Assembly (NCBI RefSeq): GCF_001592735.1
Contig: NZ_LUKE01000001.1
Coordinates: 620,001 to 684,000, forward strand
DNA length: 64,000 nucleotides
Reading direction: 5' to 3'
Source: Bdellovibrio bacteriovorus
GTDB taxonomy: Bacteria; Bdellovibrionota; Bdellovibrionia; Bdellovibrionales; Bdellovibrionaceae
Position numbers and translations under genes: made by a program. The notes below the pieces were generated by a model. That model saw only the letters and a program-made list of their open reading frames with translations. It was not told the origin of the DNA and did not search any database. Positions 18,485 through 26,669 of the stretch are shown one piece after another (positions within the stretch are counted from its first letter, which is position 1; each line of letters opens with the position of its first letter).

Positions 18485-19633
18485 TTAAAGAAATGTATAT
18501 TTCACTTTTCGACGTCCATCCTCTTGGGGAATAAGCACCTGATTGCTCACACCCACAATCAATGGATCCACGTTGTACCTGGTGTATTTTTTTACAAGTT
18601 TCAAAGCATCCTCGCCTGAACTTTCGGACATTTGAATGATCACCAAGTGCCCCGTGGCCGCCGCCTCATAAGCCGCGCCAAAAACTTGTTCTTCATTGCC
18701 AAAATAAGAAGACAGCCCCAAACAAATAACATCAGGATCTGATCCATGGATTTGGTGAAAGACGTTCGCAAAATCTTCGGGCTTCCTGGATTTAACTTCA
18801 ATTTGATTAACACCCTCAATGACCATCTCCACAGATTCTTCGATCGTAAAAATCACTCGGCCCTCAGATCGAAGCTCGTTTAACAACGAATGCACTGTGG
18901 TCGTTTTCCCTGATCCTGGGGCTCCGGTGACAATAATAATTCCGTGGGCCTTCTGGGTCCAGCTTTTGAATCTCTTCAAAGCCTCTTTATCTCCCCCACT
19001 GATCTTTTCCAAAGACAGAACATCTTTTTCCGGCTGCCAGATTCTTAAGGTCAAACGAGGCCCGGTGACCGTCTCAATTTTTTGATAACGAATCTGCAGA
19101 GACTCGCCTTGCTCACGATTAAGGTGAAAGCGACGAGAGTCTTCTTGCCCTATCGGAGAAGAAAAAGAAACTAAGCTTGAATCAAGCTCGTGAAAAAAGT
19201 CTTCTTGGATGGAACTAAGCTTATCCAAGCCCTCGTTATTACGATAAGAGATTTCGTACTTTCCCTTAGTGGGATAAATATGCACCAAGCGTGCTCCATG
19301 ATCAAAAGCATCCCAGATGATTTGTTCGGCCAAAGTGTGAGTATCCAATTGCATTGATGTCTCCTTTTTATTTTTCTTTCGAGACTGCAAAATCTCTGAA
19401 AGCTGAAGAAAATCCCTTTGCACATTGATCCGAGAGGCCTTCCCCGAAACATGGATCTCTAATTCCTCCCTTAAGAAACGCCATTGTCTGCCCAGCTTAT
19501 GACCCGGAATTTTCCCCGCCTGCAACCACTTATATAGAGTGCTAGGGGTGGTCTTCAGAAAAGCGACAGCTTCGTCAAAATCAAGGTATTCATTATTATC
19601 CATAGATAGCAATATATATCTTTTATTATCCAT
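18485..19633 (-). CDS. Excisionase-type HTH fused to a GspE/PilT-like secretion ATPase with degenerate Walker B
   Basis: 382 residues. Residues 15-62 form an excisionase/MerR-like winged HTH (TTPSTLYKWLQAGKIPGHKLG then WRF). Residues about 98-382 are a type II/IV secretion ATPase core: Walker A GAPGSGKT (237-244), acidic box FTIEESVEM (262-270) and His box ATGHLV (327-332). The Walker B stretch DVICLGLSSY lacks the glutamate and arginine of the usual VGEIRD, and the sequence stops soon after NQVLIP, with no zinc tetracysteine. This suggests a DNA-binding regulator built on an ATPase scaffold rather than a pilus motor. Both possible starts (19633 and 19603) arise from repeats and lack a ribosome site. 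Confidence 0.8.
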   Translation of the reverse strand: MDNKRYILLSMDNNEYLDFDEAVAFLKTTPSTLYKWLQAGKIPGHKLGRQWRFLREELEIHVSGKASRINVQRDFLQLSEILQSRKKNKKETSMQLDTHTLAEQIIWDAFDHGARLVHIYPTKGKYEISYRNNEGLDKLSSIQEDFFHELDSSLVSFSSPIGQEDSRRFHLNREQGESLQIRYQKIETVTGPRLTLRIWQPEKDVLSLEKISGGDKEALKRFKSWTQKAHGIIIVTGAPGSGKTTTVHSLLNELRSEGRVIFTIEESVEMVIEGVNQIEVKSRKPEDFANVFHQIHGSDPDVICLGLSSYFGNEEQVFGAAYEAAATGHLVIIQMSESSGEDALKLVKKYTRYNVDPLIVGVSNQVLIPQEDGRRKVKYTFL

Positions 19634-19653
19634 TGTAAACCATTATTATCCAT
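19591..19653 (-). repeat. Three phased ATGGATAATAA direct repeats at the start of the HTH-ATPase gene
   Basis: On the plus strand TTATTATCCAT occurs at 19593-19603, 19623-19633 and 19643-19653, with spacings of 30 and 20 bases, so all copies lie near the same face of the helix. The outer two extend to a perfect 13-mer, CATTATTATCCAT. The array spans the upstream region and first codons of the gene for a protein with an excisionase-type HTH, a class that binds direct repeats. An autoregulatory operator is the obvious reading, but it is inferred. Confidence 0.75.
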
Positions 19654-19768
19654 AAATACGAGGCCAAACTTTCCCAAAGGATTTCGAACAGATAACTATT
19701 CGAATTGGGCATATTAAGTTTTGAAACCCTCATTTTTGAATTCCGCCGAGCTCAGATATAAGAGCCGC

Positions 19769-20470
19769 ATGAAAACACTTATCGCCTTTTTAGCCATTTT
19801 TGCCACTGCCCCATCAAACGCTGCCATCGAAGGCATCAGCATCCCTAATGCCCACGTCGTCACTTCGACAGATCAGTCAGCGGTGCTTCGCGGACGGGCT
19901 CCGAAAAATACGGCCGAAATGAACGAGCTCATTAATGCGGGCGTGACTGAGTTTTTGATTTTTAAAAATGACACCAAAGGCGAAGTCGCCAAAGAACAAG
20001 CCCAGTTATTAAAACTCGGAATTCAACCTCAGAACATCACCCATATTCCCTTTTTATGGAAAGACATCAAAGATTTTAAAGCGGCTTGTGCAATGACCAT
20101 CCAAGCCTTGCAAGTGATTGAAAATGCCACTCAAGCGGGTCGTAATATTTATTTTCATTGCACCGTGGGCGAAGATCGCACGGGATACCTTGCCGGTCTT
20201 TGGGGAATTTGGACTTCTATTTATGACTCAGAAACTCACGCTTTAAATGAGGAAATGTGTCCTCGAGGTTACGAAGCTGGAAATCCGGGAAAACCTTACC
20301 AGAACGTGGTTTCAAAAATTCGCGAAACACTCACACCGACATACTTAAAAATGGCAAATATCCTAGCCAGCGCGAAAGCTCGCGGCGAAGCTTTAGACAT
20401 TTCGATGTGCGATCAAGAACCAAAAGTAAAAGTGGTTCCGTCGGTTCATTACTGCTCTTCTGGCAAGTAG
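19769..20470 (+). CDS. Exported dual-specificity/tyrosine phosphatase-like protein
   Basis: 233 residues from the ATG at 19769 (GAG five bases upstream), which places a signal peptide at the N-terminus (cleavage after SNA, residue 18). The phosphatase loop HCTVGEDRTG carries Cys131 and Arg137 of the CX5R signature. The preceding beta strand (NIYFHC) and the long helix after it fit the small tyrosine/dual-specificity phosphatase fold. It could act on phosphoproteins, phosphoinositides or inositol phosphates outside the cytoplasm; the substrate is unknown. Confidence 0.82.
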   Translation: MKTLIAFLAIFATAPSNAAIEGISIPNAHVVTSTDQSAVLRGRAPKNTAEMNELINAGVTEFLIFKNDTKGEVAKEQAQLLKLGIQPQNITHIPFLWKDIKDFKAACAMTIQALQVIENATQAGRNIYFHCTVGEDRTGYLAGLWGIWTSIYDSETHALNEEMCPRGYEAGNPGKPYQNVVSKIRETLTPTYLKMANILASAKARGEALDISMCDQEPKVKVVPSVHYCSSGK

Positions 20471-20545
20471 GAACCGGACCTCGGACGACCTCAACGGCCG
20501 ATATAGTTTTAAGAATAGATAAGCAAGAGATGAAGTTTGCAAAAT

Positions 20546-20573
20546 AAAAAAGCGGTCCCAAGACCGCTTTTTT
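20546..20573 (+). terminator. Rho-independent terminator after the phosphatase gene
   Basis: AAAAAAGCGGTC and GACCGCTTTTTT flank a four-base loop (CCAA, 20558-20561). The stem is perfect and the T tract is clear; A/T symmetry allows function in both directions. Confidence 0.88.
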
Positions 20574-20580
20574 ATGGATG

Positions 20581-20610
20581 AAAAGTCCCCTTCCGAACAA
20601 GGAGACTTTT
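20581..20610 (+). promoter_or_regulatory. Hairpin that buries the ribosome site of the 28-residue peptide ORF
   Basis: AAAAGTCCCCTT (20581-20592) pairs with AAGGAGACTTTT (20599-20610) with one mismatch and a six-base loop. The 3' arm contains the Shine-Dalgarno AAGGAG and ends right at the ATG at 20611. It may be a translation switch. It may equally be a second, symmetric terminator, since lpxH on the other strand also needs one. Confidence 0.55.
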
Positions 20611-20697
20611 ATGAATATACCCCAGCAAGGTACTATTCGGTTTTCCAAAGATTTTCTTAAACTGGTTATTTTAGCCATCCTGCTATTTTTAACCTGA
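20611..20697 (+). CDS. Possible 28-residue hydrophobic small membrane peptide
   Basis: The ORF has a perfect AAGGAG six bases before its ATG. It encodes a short polar N-terminus (MNIPQQGTIRFSKDF) followed by a hydrophobic stretch (LKLVILAILLFLT) that could span or lie in a membrane. Size and layout resemble type I toxin peptides and small regulatory membrane peptides. The ribosome site is inside a hairpin, and a strong terminator lies just upstream, with no clear promoter in between, so expression is unproven. Confidence 0.4.
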   Translation: MNIPQQGTIRFSKDFLKLVILAILLFLT

Positions 20698-20802
20698 AGC
20701 GGGCCATTCATATCTTAGAATGATACGTCACGAGCGATGGGCGCGCCGTGCTTAAAACACGGGAAGAACCTAGGGATAGGGGCGGTTTTTGGGACCACCT
20801 AA

Positions 20803-21555
20803 TTATTCAGGTAAATAGACCCAGTCGCCGATGCCGTCTTTCAGACGGAAGACTTTCACCTTGGGCTCAAACCATGAGCCCAAGTTAATTGAGCGTACAG
20901 ACGTGTTACCGTCAACGGCCACTTGATGATCATCAAACACATGCATATGGCCTGAGATAATTATATCAAATGGTTTTTCCGGATAAACTTTGACGGCATG
21001 ATCACGAATCATCTGCACAAGCTGATCGGTATTACGATTGGCGTAATCGGAAGTGCGCGCACGGCTTTTCTTGCTGGCTCTATTGCCGATATAATCCCAA
21101 AATTGACCCGGCAAGATATTGCCTAAGGGCTTAATACGCGGATTGCGGATGATGCTGCGATATTTCAGATATTTTTCATCTTGCAGATTAATCAGATCTC
21201 CGTGCTCAACCCGCACGCGCACGCCATCGATCAAGTAATGCTGGGCTTCGACAAAGACCTCAACACCCAGTTTTTTTTGAAAGTAACCTTCGACATGCAC
21301 GTCGTGATTGCCTTCGATGTAAGTGATTTTAGCACCGGCCTTTTTTAGATCCTTTAATGCTTCCATTAAAGGCCAAAACTTTTTGGCAAAATAAGTGTGC
21401 GGACCCACCCACAAATCAAAGATATCACCCACCAAAAATAAATGAACTTGCTGCGGATTTGCATTAAGCAAAGAACGCAAAAAGCGCAACAGGATTTTCC
21501 CATTGCGCTCTTCAGCGGTTTTCAAGTGGATGTCAGATAAAAACCAGGCTTCCAC
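20803..21555 (-). CDS. lpxH: UDP-2,3-diacylglucosamine pyrophosphatase LpxH-like metallophosphoesterase
   Basis: 250 residues starting with a GTG that overlaps the ftsZ stop codon (TAGTG). The calcineurin-like metal motifs are all present: SDIHL (7-11), GDIFDLW, GNHDVH and GHMHV. LpxH makes lipid X in lipid A synthesis at the inner membrane. Calling it LpxH rather than a general phosphoesterase rests on length, motif spacing and a coupled position after ftsZ; the assignment is likely but not certain. Confidence 0.75.
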   Translation of the reverse strand: MEAWFLSDIHLKTAEERNGKILLRFLRSLLNANPQQVHLFLVGDIFDLWVGPHTYFAKKFWPLMEALKDLKKAGAKITYIEGNHDVHVEGYFQKKLGVEVFVEAQHYLIDGVRVRVEHGDLINLQDEKYLKYRSIIRNPRIKPLGNILPGQFWDYIGNRASKKSRARTSDYANRNTDQLVQMIRDHAVKVYPEKPFDIIISGHMHVFDDHQVAVDGNTSVRSINLGSWFEPKVKVFRLKDGIGDWVYLPE

Positions 21556-23234
21556 TATTCTTTATTCAGATCGAATCCTTGTTTCTTGCGAATGAACGCA
21601 GGAACTTCCAAGTTTTGATTCGAAAAAGGAGAACTTAAAACTTCGCGAGCCATGCGACGAGCTTCATCAAGTGATTGCTGTTCGTGGTCCACGTTCATTG
21701 AAAGTTGCTCTGGAGTGTTGTGACGATCTTTCAAGCTTTGGCTTTCCTTAAAAGCGCGTGCTTTTGCCAGCAACAAATCGCGTGGAGACACATTTGTCTC
21801 CATTTGCGGTGCAATCGGCGTTGCCATTTCAGGAGCCGGTTGCGGAGCAACTGGAGCTTGGTGAGAAGCCGGCATTTGCGGCATTACATTTTGCGCTGCT
21901 TGCTGAGCCATTTGCGGAGTCACTGCTGGAACTGGTGGAGTTACCACAGTTTCAGTGATGTGCTGTTCTGGCGACTGAGTTTGCGTGAAAGTCATTACTT
22001 GAGTTTGCACCGTCGCAATTGGCGGCAATTCCGTCGGCATTTGCTGCGCTGGTTGCTGCGGTTGTGCTTGCTGAGGCATTTGCGGCATTACCGGCATTTG
22101 TGGAAACTGAGGCATCTGCGGCATTGTTGGCATCTGAGGCATCACCGGCATCTGAAATTGCGGCATTTGTGGCATTGGCGGCAATGTATTCATTTGACCG
22201 CCGAATTGCGCTGCTTGCTGATTCAAGAAGTTTTGCATTTGGTTTACTTGAGTCATATCGTTCACAAGCTTCACTTCATGAGAATCAAATCCCGTCGCAA
22301 TCACTGTCACACGAACGACGTCACCCATATTGTCATCGATAACTGCACCGAAGATGATTTCAGCTTCTTCGTGAGCGGCTTCCGTGATCAATGTCGTTGC
22401 TTCGTTCACTTCGTAAAGTGAAAGATCAGATCCGCCCGTGATGTTCACGATGATACCTGTAGCGCCATCGATTTTAACATTTTCCAAAAGTGGAGAGGAG
22501 ATCGCTGCCGTCGCTGCTTCAACGGCACGGTTTTCACCGCGAGCTGCACCTGTTCCCATGATCGCAATGCCTTTAGCTGACATAACCGTGCGGATATCGG
22601 CGAAGTCCAAGTTGATCAAGCCTCTAATGTTGATCAAATCAGAAATACCTTTCACCGCTTGCAGAAGAACTTCGTCCGCTTTTTTGAAAGTTTCCAAAAG
22701 GGGCGTTTTCTCTGCAGCGATTGAAAGCAATTTTTGATTTGGGATTACGATCAAGGTATCAACGTTTTCTTTGAGTTCTTGCAAACCGCCATCAGCATGT
22801 TTGCTACGTTTTTTACCTTCGAATAAGAATGGCTTAGTCACCACCCCGATCGTCAAAGCCCCTAGTTCGCGAGCAATTTTCGCGACGATGGGCGCGCCAC
22901 CAGTTCCTGTTCCGCCACCCATCCCAGCAGTGACGAAAACCATGTCAGAACCTTCCAATTTTTCTACGATTTCATTGTAAGACTCAATAGCTGCTCTGCG
23001 ACCCACATCTGGATTCGCACCAGCGCCCAAACCTTTAGTAAGGTCGATACCCAGTTGGATTTTGTTAGGAGCTTTGTTGGCATTCAAAGCTTGGATGTCT
23101 GTGTTGGCTACGATGAACTCAACACCGGACATATTGGATTCGATCATCGTGGTCACCGCGTTGCTTCCACCGCCGCCGACACCAACAACTTTGATATTCG
23201 CTCCGATATTGATATTTTCCTCTAACTCAAACAT
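21555..23234 (-). CDS. ftsZ: Cell division GTPase FtsZ with long Met/Pro/Gln-rich linker
   Basis: 559 residues with GGGGGAGG upstream. The tubulin signature GGGTGTG lies at residues 106-112, the core ends near residue 320 and the C-terminal tip [12 protein letters not shown] (543-554) is the usual FtsA/ZipA-binding peptide. Between them is a linker of about 220 residues, much longer than in E. coli. It contains imperfect MPQMPQF/MPVMPQ repeats at 353-388 and a Gln/Pro-rich part to about 480. Forms the Z ring at midcell or, in a filamentous predator, at several sites. It follows ftsA by 68 bases. Confidence 0.97.
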   Translation of the reverse strand: MFELEENINIGANIKVVGVGGGGSNAVTTMIESNMSGVEFIVANTDIQALNANKAPNKIQLGIDLTKGLGAGANPDVGRRAAIESYNEIVEKLEGSDMVFVTAGMGGGTGTGGAPIVAKIARELGALTIGVVTKPFLFEGKKRSKHADGGLQELKENVDTLIVIPNQKLLSIAAEKTPLLETFKKADEVLLQAVKGISDLINIRGLINLDFADIRTVMSAKGIAIMGTGAARGENRAVEAATAAISSPLLENVKIDGATGIIVNITGGSDLSLYEVNEATTLITEAAHEEAEIIFGAVIDDNMGDVVRVTVIATGFDSHEVKLVNDMTQVNQMQNFLNQQAAQFGGQMNTLPPMPQMPQFQMPVMPQMPTMPQMPQFPQMPVMPQMPQQAQPQQPAQQMPTELPPIATVQTQVMTFTQTQSPEQHITETVVTPPVPAVTPQMAQQAAQNVMPQMPASHQAPVAPQPAPEMATPIAPQMETNVSPRDLLLAKARAFKESQSLKDRHNTPEQLSMNVDHEQQSLDEARRMAREVLSSPFSNQNLEVPAFIRKKQGFDLNKE

Positions 23235-23302
23235 TTTGCCTCCCCCAGTTAACTATTTGGCTGTCCTCGAAAACAGCACCCGCCAGTAAAAAAAATTAAA
23301 AA

Positions 23303-24553
23303 CTAAAAAATCTGTCCAAAAAAATCTTTGATCTTTTTCGTGAATCCATCAAAAGATTCACTGATGTTCACTTCATGCTGATGCCCCAGACCCAAATCTT
23401 TGCGCTGGCTTAAAGCATATAACATCAGACCAACAACTGCTGAGAACTCTCCAGACTTCACAACATCTGTTAATCCACCGATTTCACGAGGCGAACCACG
23501 ACGAACCGGAATATCAAAAATAAACTCACCCATCTCAACCAAACCATCTAATTGACTTGCTCCACCCGTCAGGACAATTCCTGATCCAAGTAAAGGCATC
23601 AATCCGCTCATGCGCAGATCGTTGGCAATTAAATTTAAAACTTCTTCCGCACGCGCTTCAATCACGTCGGCTAAATCTTTGCGAGGAATCACGCGGGACT
23701 TACGCCCACCAACGCCTTCCACTTCAATGGTCTCAGTCTCATTGACCATCGAGGCCATCGCGCATCCATATTTCTTTTTCAAATCTTCTGCCGCAAATTG
23801 TGGAGTACGCAACCCCACCGCCACATCGTGTGTGAAATGCTGTCCACCCACCGGGATTGTTGAAGAATGCGCAACACTGCCGTTAACAAAGTACAACGCA
23901 TTACAAGCGCCGCCGCCCATGTCGACAACACAGACACCCAGATTTTTTTCGTCATTAGAAATCACGGCCGTGGCTGAAGCCAATTGACTTAGCACCAAGC
24001 CCGCAATTTTTAATCCGGCTTTTTCAACGCATTTAACAGAATTATTGATAGCACTTTGGCTGCCTGTCACGATGTGCACATTCGCTTCTAAGCGGATGCC
24101 CGACATGCCGATAGGATCCGTGATGCCGTCTTGGCCGTCGACCTTAAATTCGCGAGGCAGTACGTGTAAGACCGTGCGATCAGCAGGGACGGCAACAGCT
24201 TTGGCCGCATCAATCACACGCTCGATTTCACTGGCGGTGACTTCACGATTTTTGATAGCCACCATTCCTTTAGAATCAAAAGAAGTGATGTGAGTTCCGG
24301 CAACACCAACCCAGACTTCTGAGACTGAATAACCGGACATTAATTCCGCTTCTTCTTTTGCTTTTTTTATGGATTCGGTGGTGGCTTCGATATTAATGAC
24401 AACGCCTTGGCGAATACCTGTATTCGGAGCGGTGCCGACGCCGGCGATTTCAATTTTTCCTTCGGTAGTGACTGTGCCAATGACAAAAGAGACCTTGGTT
24501 GAACCAATATCCAAGCCAGCCAATACCGGTGCTTTCGGTTTTGATGTACTCAT
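23303..24553 (-). CDS. ftsA: Cell division protein FtsA
   Basis: 416 residues, an actin-like ATPase that tethers FtsZ to the membrane. The N-terminal phosphate motif is LAGLDIGSTKVSFVIG. VCVVDMGGGACN and GSGIVLTGGASQLDG are the other actin-fold nucleotide motifs. The C-terminus (DGFTKKIKDFFGQIF) is an amphipathic membrane-binding helix. GAGGA lies seven bases before the ATG. Confidence 0.96.
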   Translation of the reverse strand: MSTSKPKAPVLAGLDIGSTKVSFVIGTVTTEGKIEIAGVGTAPNTGIRQGVVINIEATTESIKKAKEEAELMSGYSVSEVWVGVAGTHITSFDSKGMVAIKNREVTASEIERVIDAAKAVAVPADRTVLHVLPREFKVDGQDGITDPIGMSGIRLEANVHIVTGSQSAINNSVKCVEKAGLKIAGLVLSQLASATAVISNDEKNLGVCVVDMGGGACNALYFVNGSVAHSSTIPVGGQHFTHDVAVGLRTPQFAAEDLKKKYGCAMASMVNETETIEVEGVGGRKSRVIPRKDLADVIEARAEEVLNLIANDLRMSGLMPLLGSGIVLTGGASQLDGLVEMGEFIFDIPVRRGSPREIGGLTDVVKSGEFSAVVGLMLYALSQRKDLGLGHQHEVNISESFDGFTKKIKDFFGQIF

Positions 24554-24641
24554 CCTTAAGTCCTCACGGATGCCTAAAGCTTATGTTGCAATCAGCCTCA
24601 AAATCATTTTAAGGCCTTATGGAGAATTTTAGACGGAGTTA

Positions 24642-24656
24642 GACTCAACCTAAGAC
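24642..24656 (+). promoter_or_regulatory. Weak match to the GTCTCAAAATAAGAC inverted motif upstream of ftsA
   Basis: GACTCAACCTAAGAC agrees with 12 of 15 positions of the motif found at 37159, 37219, 56818 and 59578. It lies in the 118-base ftsQ-ftsA gap. One arm is imperfect, so this may be chance. Confidence 0.25.
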
Positions 24657-24671
24657 TATCCAGACTTAAGC

Positions 24672-25418
24672 TTAGGGATCCTTACGCAACCTGACAAGGA
24701 CTTTCTTAGACAGATTCGCATCTATGACGCGCGCGTCAAACTGGCGAGTTTCGAGATAATCAACCACTTGGCTGACCCGTTTGGCCTTCAAAGCCATTTG
24801 ATCTTCACCCATTTTCACTCGAATGCCAGTTTTTATCATCGTCATCCAAAAACCTTCTTTAGCATCGTAGCGAATTTCCGAAATTGTTTTTTTACTGAAC
24901 GAACCTTCATTCGGAATTTGTTCGATCACTTCCACGGCTTTTTTTCGCAGCTCTGTTTTTTTCAGAAACGTTTCCCCTTCAAGCAACGCCACATCGGGCG
25001 CTTGCTTGGCTTTCACGGGCTCTAAAAAATCACCACTACTGATGATTGGCAAAAGATCTCCACCTTTCGCCATAAAAAGAAGTTTAACTTCGTGAGGACG
25101 TACGCGTACCGACAGAGTTGTAGGCCAGCTCCGCTTGATATTCAGTCCGTCCACCCAATCTAGGGATGAAACCTCTTTAGATATGTTTTTTAATTTTACC
25201 GTCCACAATGAAAGACCACGATATTTCGACAATAATTTTTCAAGTTCGTCGACATGCGGTTTTAAAAATTGTTCTTGGCCTGCGGGAGGATTTTCTAAAA
25301 CCACTTCTATATGAGCGACGTTAAAAAAACCATTTTGATTTAAATAATAAAGAGTTCCTGCCAGCGCGGAAGGTAAAACGACGAATCCAAATACCAGCTG
25401 TAAAACGATCTTTTTCAC
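24672..25418 (-). CDS. ftsQ: Cell division protein FtsQ (POTRA domain)
   Basis: 248 residues from a GTG at 25416-25418 with GGAG nine bases upstream; a TTG three codons earlier is possible but has no ribosome site. A short cytoplasmic start and a single membrane segment (about 5-25) are followed by a POTRA-like domain (FFNVAHIEVVLENPP...) and the FtsQ beta domain with SWPTTLSVRVRPHE, the typical FtsQ/DivIB motif. Bridges early and late divisome proteins at the inner membrane. Confidence 0.92.
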   Translation of the reverse strand: MKKIVLQLVFGFVVLPSALAGTLYYLNQNGFFNVAHIEVVLENPPAGQEQFLKPHVDELEKLLSKYRGLSLWTVKLKNISKEVSSLDWVDGLNIKRSWPTTLSVRVRPHEVKLLFMAKGGDLLPIISSGDFLEPVKAKQAPDVALLEGETFLKKTELRKKAVEVIEQIPNEGSFSKKTISEIRYDAKEGFWMTMIKTGIRVKMGEDQMALKAKRVSQVVDYLETRQFDARVIDANLSKKVLVRLRKDP

Positions 25419-25439
25419 TGTGGGCAACTCCGCGGCAGA

Positions 25440-25460
25440 TGCGACATCAAAGATGTCGCA
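25440..25460. promoter_or_regulatory. Perfect nine-base inverted repeat upstream of ftsQ
   Basis: TGCGACATC and GATGTCGCA flank a three-base AAA/TTT centre. It ends about 20 bases before the ftsQ start. There is no T tract on either strand, so it is more like an operator or an RNA hairpin in the ftsQAZ leader than a terminator. Confidence 0.5.
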
Positions 25461-25497
25461 AACTCAGAATAGCAATAAGCCCCACAACAATGAAACC

Positions 25498-25535
25498 GCG
25501 CTGACAAAACAAGACCTAAGTCAGAATGTCAGCGC
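25498..25535 (-). terminator. Inverted repeat after the lipoprotein gene
   Basis: GCGCTGACA (25498-25506) and TGTCAGCGC (25527-25535) are perfect nine-base arms with a 20-base loop, just after the stop of the lipoprotein gene on the minus strand. The downstream tail is only partly T-rich (GGTTTCATTGTT), so this is a weak terminator or a folded spacer. Confidence 0.45.
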
Positions 25536-25541
25536 TCAAAA

Positions 25542-26519
25542 CTATCGACTTCCAAACAATTCATTTCTTTCGGCTTCAGTAAGCTGCTGACCATTGACAT
25601 AAAAAGCCTCAGGCTCGTTATCAACTCTCGAGTATCCAATCCAAATTGCACCGCCCGGAGTTGACATCTTTGAGATGTTAGAGCTTTCCGACTTGCTGGT
25701 CTCCACGCCATTTTCGTCAACTAATCTTTCAGATCTTGAATAGTTTTGGCTGGTACTTTTGATCACGGTGCCGTTAGCCATCACGCTTTCGGAAGTTGAA
25801 GACCCGGCATTTGCATATCTAGAAACCTGTCTATACTTATATTCTGGTGAGCCGGACACTCGTTCAAATGTATATTCGGAATCAGACTTAGAAACACGTT
25901 GAGTCTTACTAGATTTAAAACCGACGGCGTTGATCACTTGCGCATTACGAATTTCTCTAGTTTCCGTCTCAACCTCATCTCTGATTGTGCGATCTACGGT
26001 CTTCGTATTTTCTGGGTTTTTTTCTTTTTTAAGATACTGGATTTTTATATCAGCATTTTTACTTTCCAAAAGCTCACACCCCGGACCGGAAGAAGACAAT
26101 CCCATTTTTACGGTGATAACATCCCCCTCTTTGGCATTCTCCGTATCCCCAGAAGCTGCTTTTGATACTGACGGACTGATCAGACATGTAGCCTTGATGC
26201 GTTCTAAATATTGCCGTCCCTGCTCATTCAATCGACCGATGGCTTTTTCGCGAGACTCGTCGGACACCTTAGAAACATAGTCGCCGAAAAATAGTTCCGC
26301 ATATATGGCGTCTCCATCGGGGATCAGGCCTTCGCTTTTTCCAGCGGATTTAAAGAGCTCCTTAATATAGGCTTTAGATGCGGGGTTCGGAGGGCGCTGT
26401 GCAGGATTGACCGGACCACCCATCGGGTCGACTTTACCGCCGCCATTCCCGCCACTTCCGCCGCCAGAACACGCGGCCAAAAATAAAACCGAACCCAAAG
26501 AAACTAAGGACATTTTCAT
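25542..26519 (-). CDS. Lipoprotein of unknown function inside the dcw cluster
   Basis: 325 residues. The signal ends in a lipobox (VLFLAAC, Cys17) followed by a Gly/Ser-rich tether. The rest is mostly polar, with many Ser, Glu and Arg and repeated VSRYA/VSKSDSEY-like stretches that suggest extended beta structure. Only two cysteines remain after the lipid anchor. No known domain was recognised. It sits between murC and ftsQ, the place where murB and ddl lie in many bacteria, so a link to envelope synthesis is possible but unproven. Confidence 0.75.
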   Translation of the reverse strand: MKMSLVSLGSVLFLAACSGGGSGGNGGGKVDPMGGPVNPAQRPPNPASKAYIKELFKSAGKSEGLIPDGDAIYAELFFGDYVSKVSDESREKAIGRLNEQGRQYLERIKATCLISPSVSKAASGDTENAKEGDVITVKMGLSSSGPGCELLESKNADIKIQYLKKEKNPENTKTVDRTIRDEVETETREIRNAQVINAVGFKSSKTQRVSKSDSEYTFERVSGSPEYKYRQVSRYANAGSSTSESVMANGTVIKSTSQNYSRSERLVDENGVETSKSESSNISKMSTPGGAIWIGYSRVDNEPEAFYVNGQQLTEAERNELFGSR

Positions 26520-26635
26520 GATAAACCCCTATTTGATTGATGGGACAGGGTTTACCATCGCCTGTTGTTCTTCTTCAAGGCTGACACATCGAGGGGCTAA
26601 TTATTTCGAAGGTGTAAAATATTTGATCAGCACAC

Positions 26636-26653
26636 ACGCTGCCAAAGCAGCGT
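26636..26653 (-). terminator. Short hairpin after murC
   Basis: ACGCTGC and GCAGCGT form a seven-base stem with a four-base loop 17 bases after the murC stop. There is no T tract, so it may only stabilise or partly end the transcript. Confidence 0.35.
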
Positions 26654-26669
26654 AAAGTGCCCTAGAGAA

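Noticed and set aside
22080-22200. Short tandem repeats that could be taken for a CRISPR or satellite
   Set aside because: They are in-frame codon repeats of the FtsZ linker; units and spacers are not of CRISPR type.
21705-22421. Long open frame (about 238 codons) on the plus strand opposite ftsZ, rich in Trp, His, Arg and Leu
   Set aside because: It is the complement of the FtsZ Met-Pro-Gln linker repeats; composition is abnormal and there is no ribosome site.
23610-23987. Open frame of 125 codons opposite ftsA
   Set aside because: Antisense shadow of a conserved gene with no ribosome site or recognisable domain.
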